Positions 62,966 through 64,000 of a stretch of DNA of 64,000 nt are shown one piece after another. Each line of letters opens with the position of its first letter. Position 1 is the stretch's first letter. The DNA is taken from contig NZ_JAPWKD010000002.1 in assembly GCF_028283705.1 (NCBI RefSeq), forward strand, positions 62,001 through 126,000, written 5' to 3'. The translations under genes were made by a program, and so were the position numbers. The DNA comes from Pantoea sp. Its GTDB lineage: Bacteria; Pseudomonadota; Gammaproteobacteria; Enterobacterales; Enterobacteriaceae. The notes under the pieces are model-generated. The model worked only from the letters and a program-made list of their open reading frames with translations, was not told the origin of the DNA and ran no database searches.

Positions 62966-64000
62966 TTAGCTTGCGGCGTCTTTAATTGGTGTGGTGGTGG
63001 CAGAGGGATTACGCAGATACTCACGCAGAATCCCGTGGCGAGCCATCACCCAGAAAATCCCGACGCAGACGAGGAATTCGGCAATCACCATCGACCATGC
63101 CGCGCCTATGGCACCGTATTTCCACGCCAGAAAGGCACAGACTGGAATATTGATGACACCCGGGCCGAGCATCACCAGCATACGCTGACGCGCCAGGCCA
63201 TGGGGGATCAACACCTGTAATCCTGCCGGGTAAGCAATGTTGCCAAACAGGAAACACAACACAAACACACGCAGCACGTCAGCCGAGGCAACAAATTCCG
63301 GGCCGAGCAGGATACGGACCACTTCATCAGCGAAGAAATACGTGAAGATCACAATCCCAAAGCTGAGCAGAAACGAGATCAGCAAACTTTTGCGTGTCGC
63401 CGCGATGGCTGCTGCCTTATCACGCGCAAACAAATAACTGACACGTGGAAAAAACGCGTTGCCAATCTGTTCCGGCACCGAGTTGGCTGCCTTACGCAGG
63501 CGATCGGCCCCGTTATAGATCCCGATGGCATAATGCGAGGTAAAGGCGGCCAGAATCACCACGTTGACGCTGTTAAATAAATTCGCACCGGCGATGGCGA
63601 TAAAGACGTGCACGCTGTCTTTCAGGCGTTGCATGATTTCACTGGGTTCGAAGCGGTAGCGACCAATCACCTTCATCTTCAGCACAAACCGCAGGGTAAT
63701 CAGCGCGCTGATAATTGACACCACACCCGGAATCATCGCCGCCAGCCAGGTATCGTTCGGGGTTTTCACCAGCAGAAACGTCAGCGGGATGGCGCAGAAA
63801 TTGCCAAAGGTGGCAATCACCGCCGTTTTACCGAGCTTCTCAAAGCCCTGCATCAGCCAGCCAAAGGAGAACAACGACCCCAGCAGCGTGGTGCAGTTCG
63901 CCAGTACTATCCAGAACAGGAAATGCCAGGACGGATTTAACCAGGTAGCGAGTAACAGCACGCCGCTGGTTGAAAGCATCAGCATCAATTTTGCATTGAA
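62966..64000 (-). CDS. Polysaccharide flippase of the Wzx type, 5' part beyond the right edge
   Basis: The frame is open from 62966 to the end of the window. At least 345 residues are visible and the start lies outside. The product is a polytopic MVF/PST-type membrane protein with about ten hydrophobic segments in view. The stretch [33 protein letters not shown] is typical of lipid-linked oligosaccharide flippases (O-antigen, exopolysaccharide or colanic-acid type; the AmsL/Wzx family). The role is to turn the sugar-lipid across the inner membrane for polymerisation. It is on the same strand as pyrD but has a different kind of neighbourhood; in E. coli a different gene is next to pyrD. The polysaccharide concerned cannot be told. 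Confidence 0.85.
   Translation of the reverse strand, partial: FNAKLMLMLSTSGVLLLATWLNPSWHFLFWIVLANCTTLLGSLFSFGWLMQGFEKLGKTAVIATFGNFCAIPLTFLLVKTPNDTWLAAMIPGVVSIISALITLRFVLKMKVIGRYRFEPSEIMQRLKDSVHVFIAIAGANLFNSVNVVILAAFTSHYAIGIYNGADRLRKAANSVPEQIGNAFFPRVSYLFARDKAAAIAATRKSLLISFLLSFGIVIFTYFFADEVVRILLGPEFVASADVLRVFVLCFLFGNIAYPAGLQVLIPHGLARQRMLVMLGPGVINIPVCAFLAWKYGAIGAAWSMVIAEFLVCVGIFWVMARHGILREYLRNPSATTTPIKDAAS

Overview
The window looks like chromosomal DNA of a gamma-proteobacterium of the order Enterobacterales, most probably the family Erwiniaceae (Pantoea or Erwinia). Three things point there. From about 31 kb to 63 kb the gene order is that of the Escherichia coli terminus region: rutG-ymdF-wrbA-yccJ, agp, serT-yccA-tusE-yccX-rlmI-hspQ-yccU-yccT-mgsA-helD-yccF-yccS-sxy-sulA-ompA-matP-lonH-fabA-rmf-pqiCBA-uup-rlmL-ycbX-zapC-pyrD. 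The tRNA block glyW-cysT-leuZ sits next to pgsA-uvrC-uvrY-yecF, also as in E. coli. Unlike E. coli, sdiA is followed directly by a luxI-type signal synthase, an arrangement known from Pantoea and Erwinia. The assignment rests on protein and tRNA recognition by eye, not on a search.

Layout. 1-2 kb: a disrupted unknown gene at the left edge, a MarR-type regulator with a palindromic operator, a candidate small RNA and a ycgZ/ariR-type connector gene. 2-3.6 kb: a SulP anion transporter. 3.7-13.4 kb: a large type I secreted adhesin (six Ig-like domains, an FG-GAP beta-propeller and a C-terminal secretion domain), divergent from its ABC transporter, HlyD-type adaptor and TolC-type outer membrane protein. 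13.5-14.7 kb: accessory DNA beside leuZ with a ribbon-helix-helix-like protein and an unknown protein. 14.7-20.4 kb: three tRNAs, pgsA, uvrC, uvrY, yecF, then luxI and sdiA with a perfect palindromic lux box between them. 21-25 kb: a DUF4396 membrane protein, cycA, a YdjM-type membrane protein and rutR. 25-30 kb: the pyrimidine-degrading rut operon, without rutE, behind a sigma-54 promoter and a RutR-like box. 30-36 kb: an EamA exporter, ymdF, wrbA-yccJ, an aldehyde dehydrogenase, and agp with an unusual Ala/Lys-rich tail, then two tandem tRNA-Ser(UGA) genes. 36-63 kb: the conserved E. coli-like core listed above. 63-64 kb: a polysaccharide flippase cut by the window edge.

How the parts fit. 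The adhesin and its divergent secretion genes form a self-contained surface-attachment module. SdiA, the LuxI synthase and UvrY (the BarA/UvrY-Csr pathway) place two population- and metabolism-sensing regulators in one locus. The rut genes with RutR and a sigma-54 promoter form a nitrogen-scavenging unit. The ompA/matP/sulA/zapC/rmf region carries envelope, chromosome-organisation, division-control and stationary-phase functions. I saw no CRISPR array, insertion sequence, transposase or integrase. The most notable non-standard items are the sdiA-luxI lux box, the candidate small RNA at 1542-1637, the Ig-plus-propeller adhesin, the tailed Agp and the rut operon lacking rutE.
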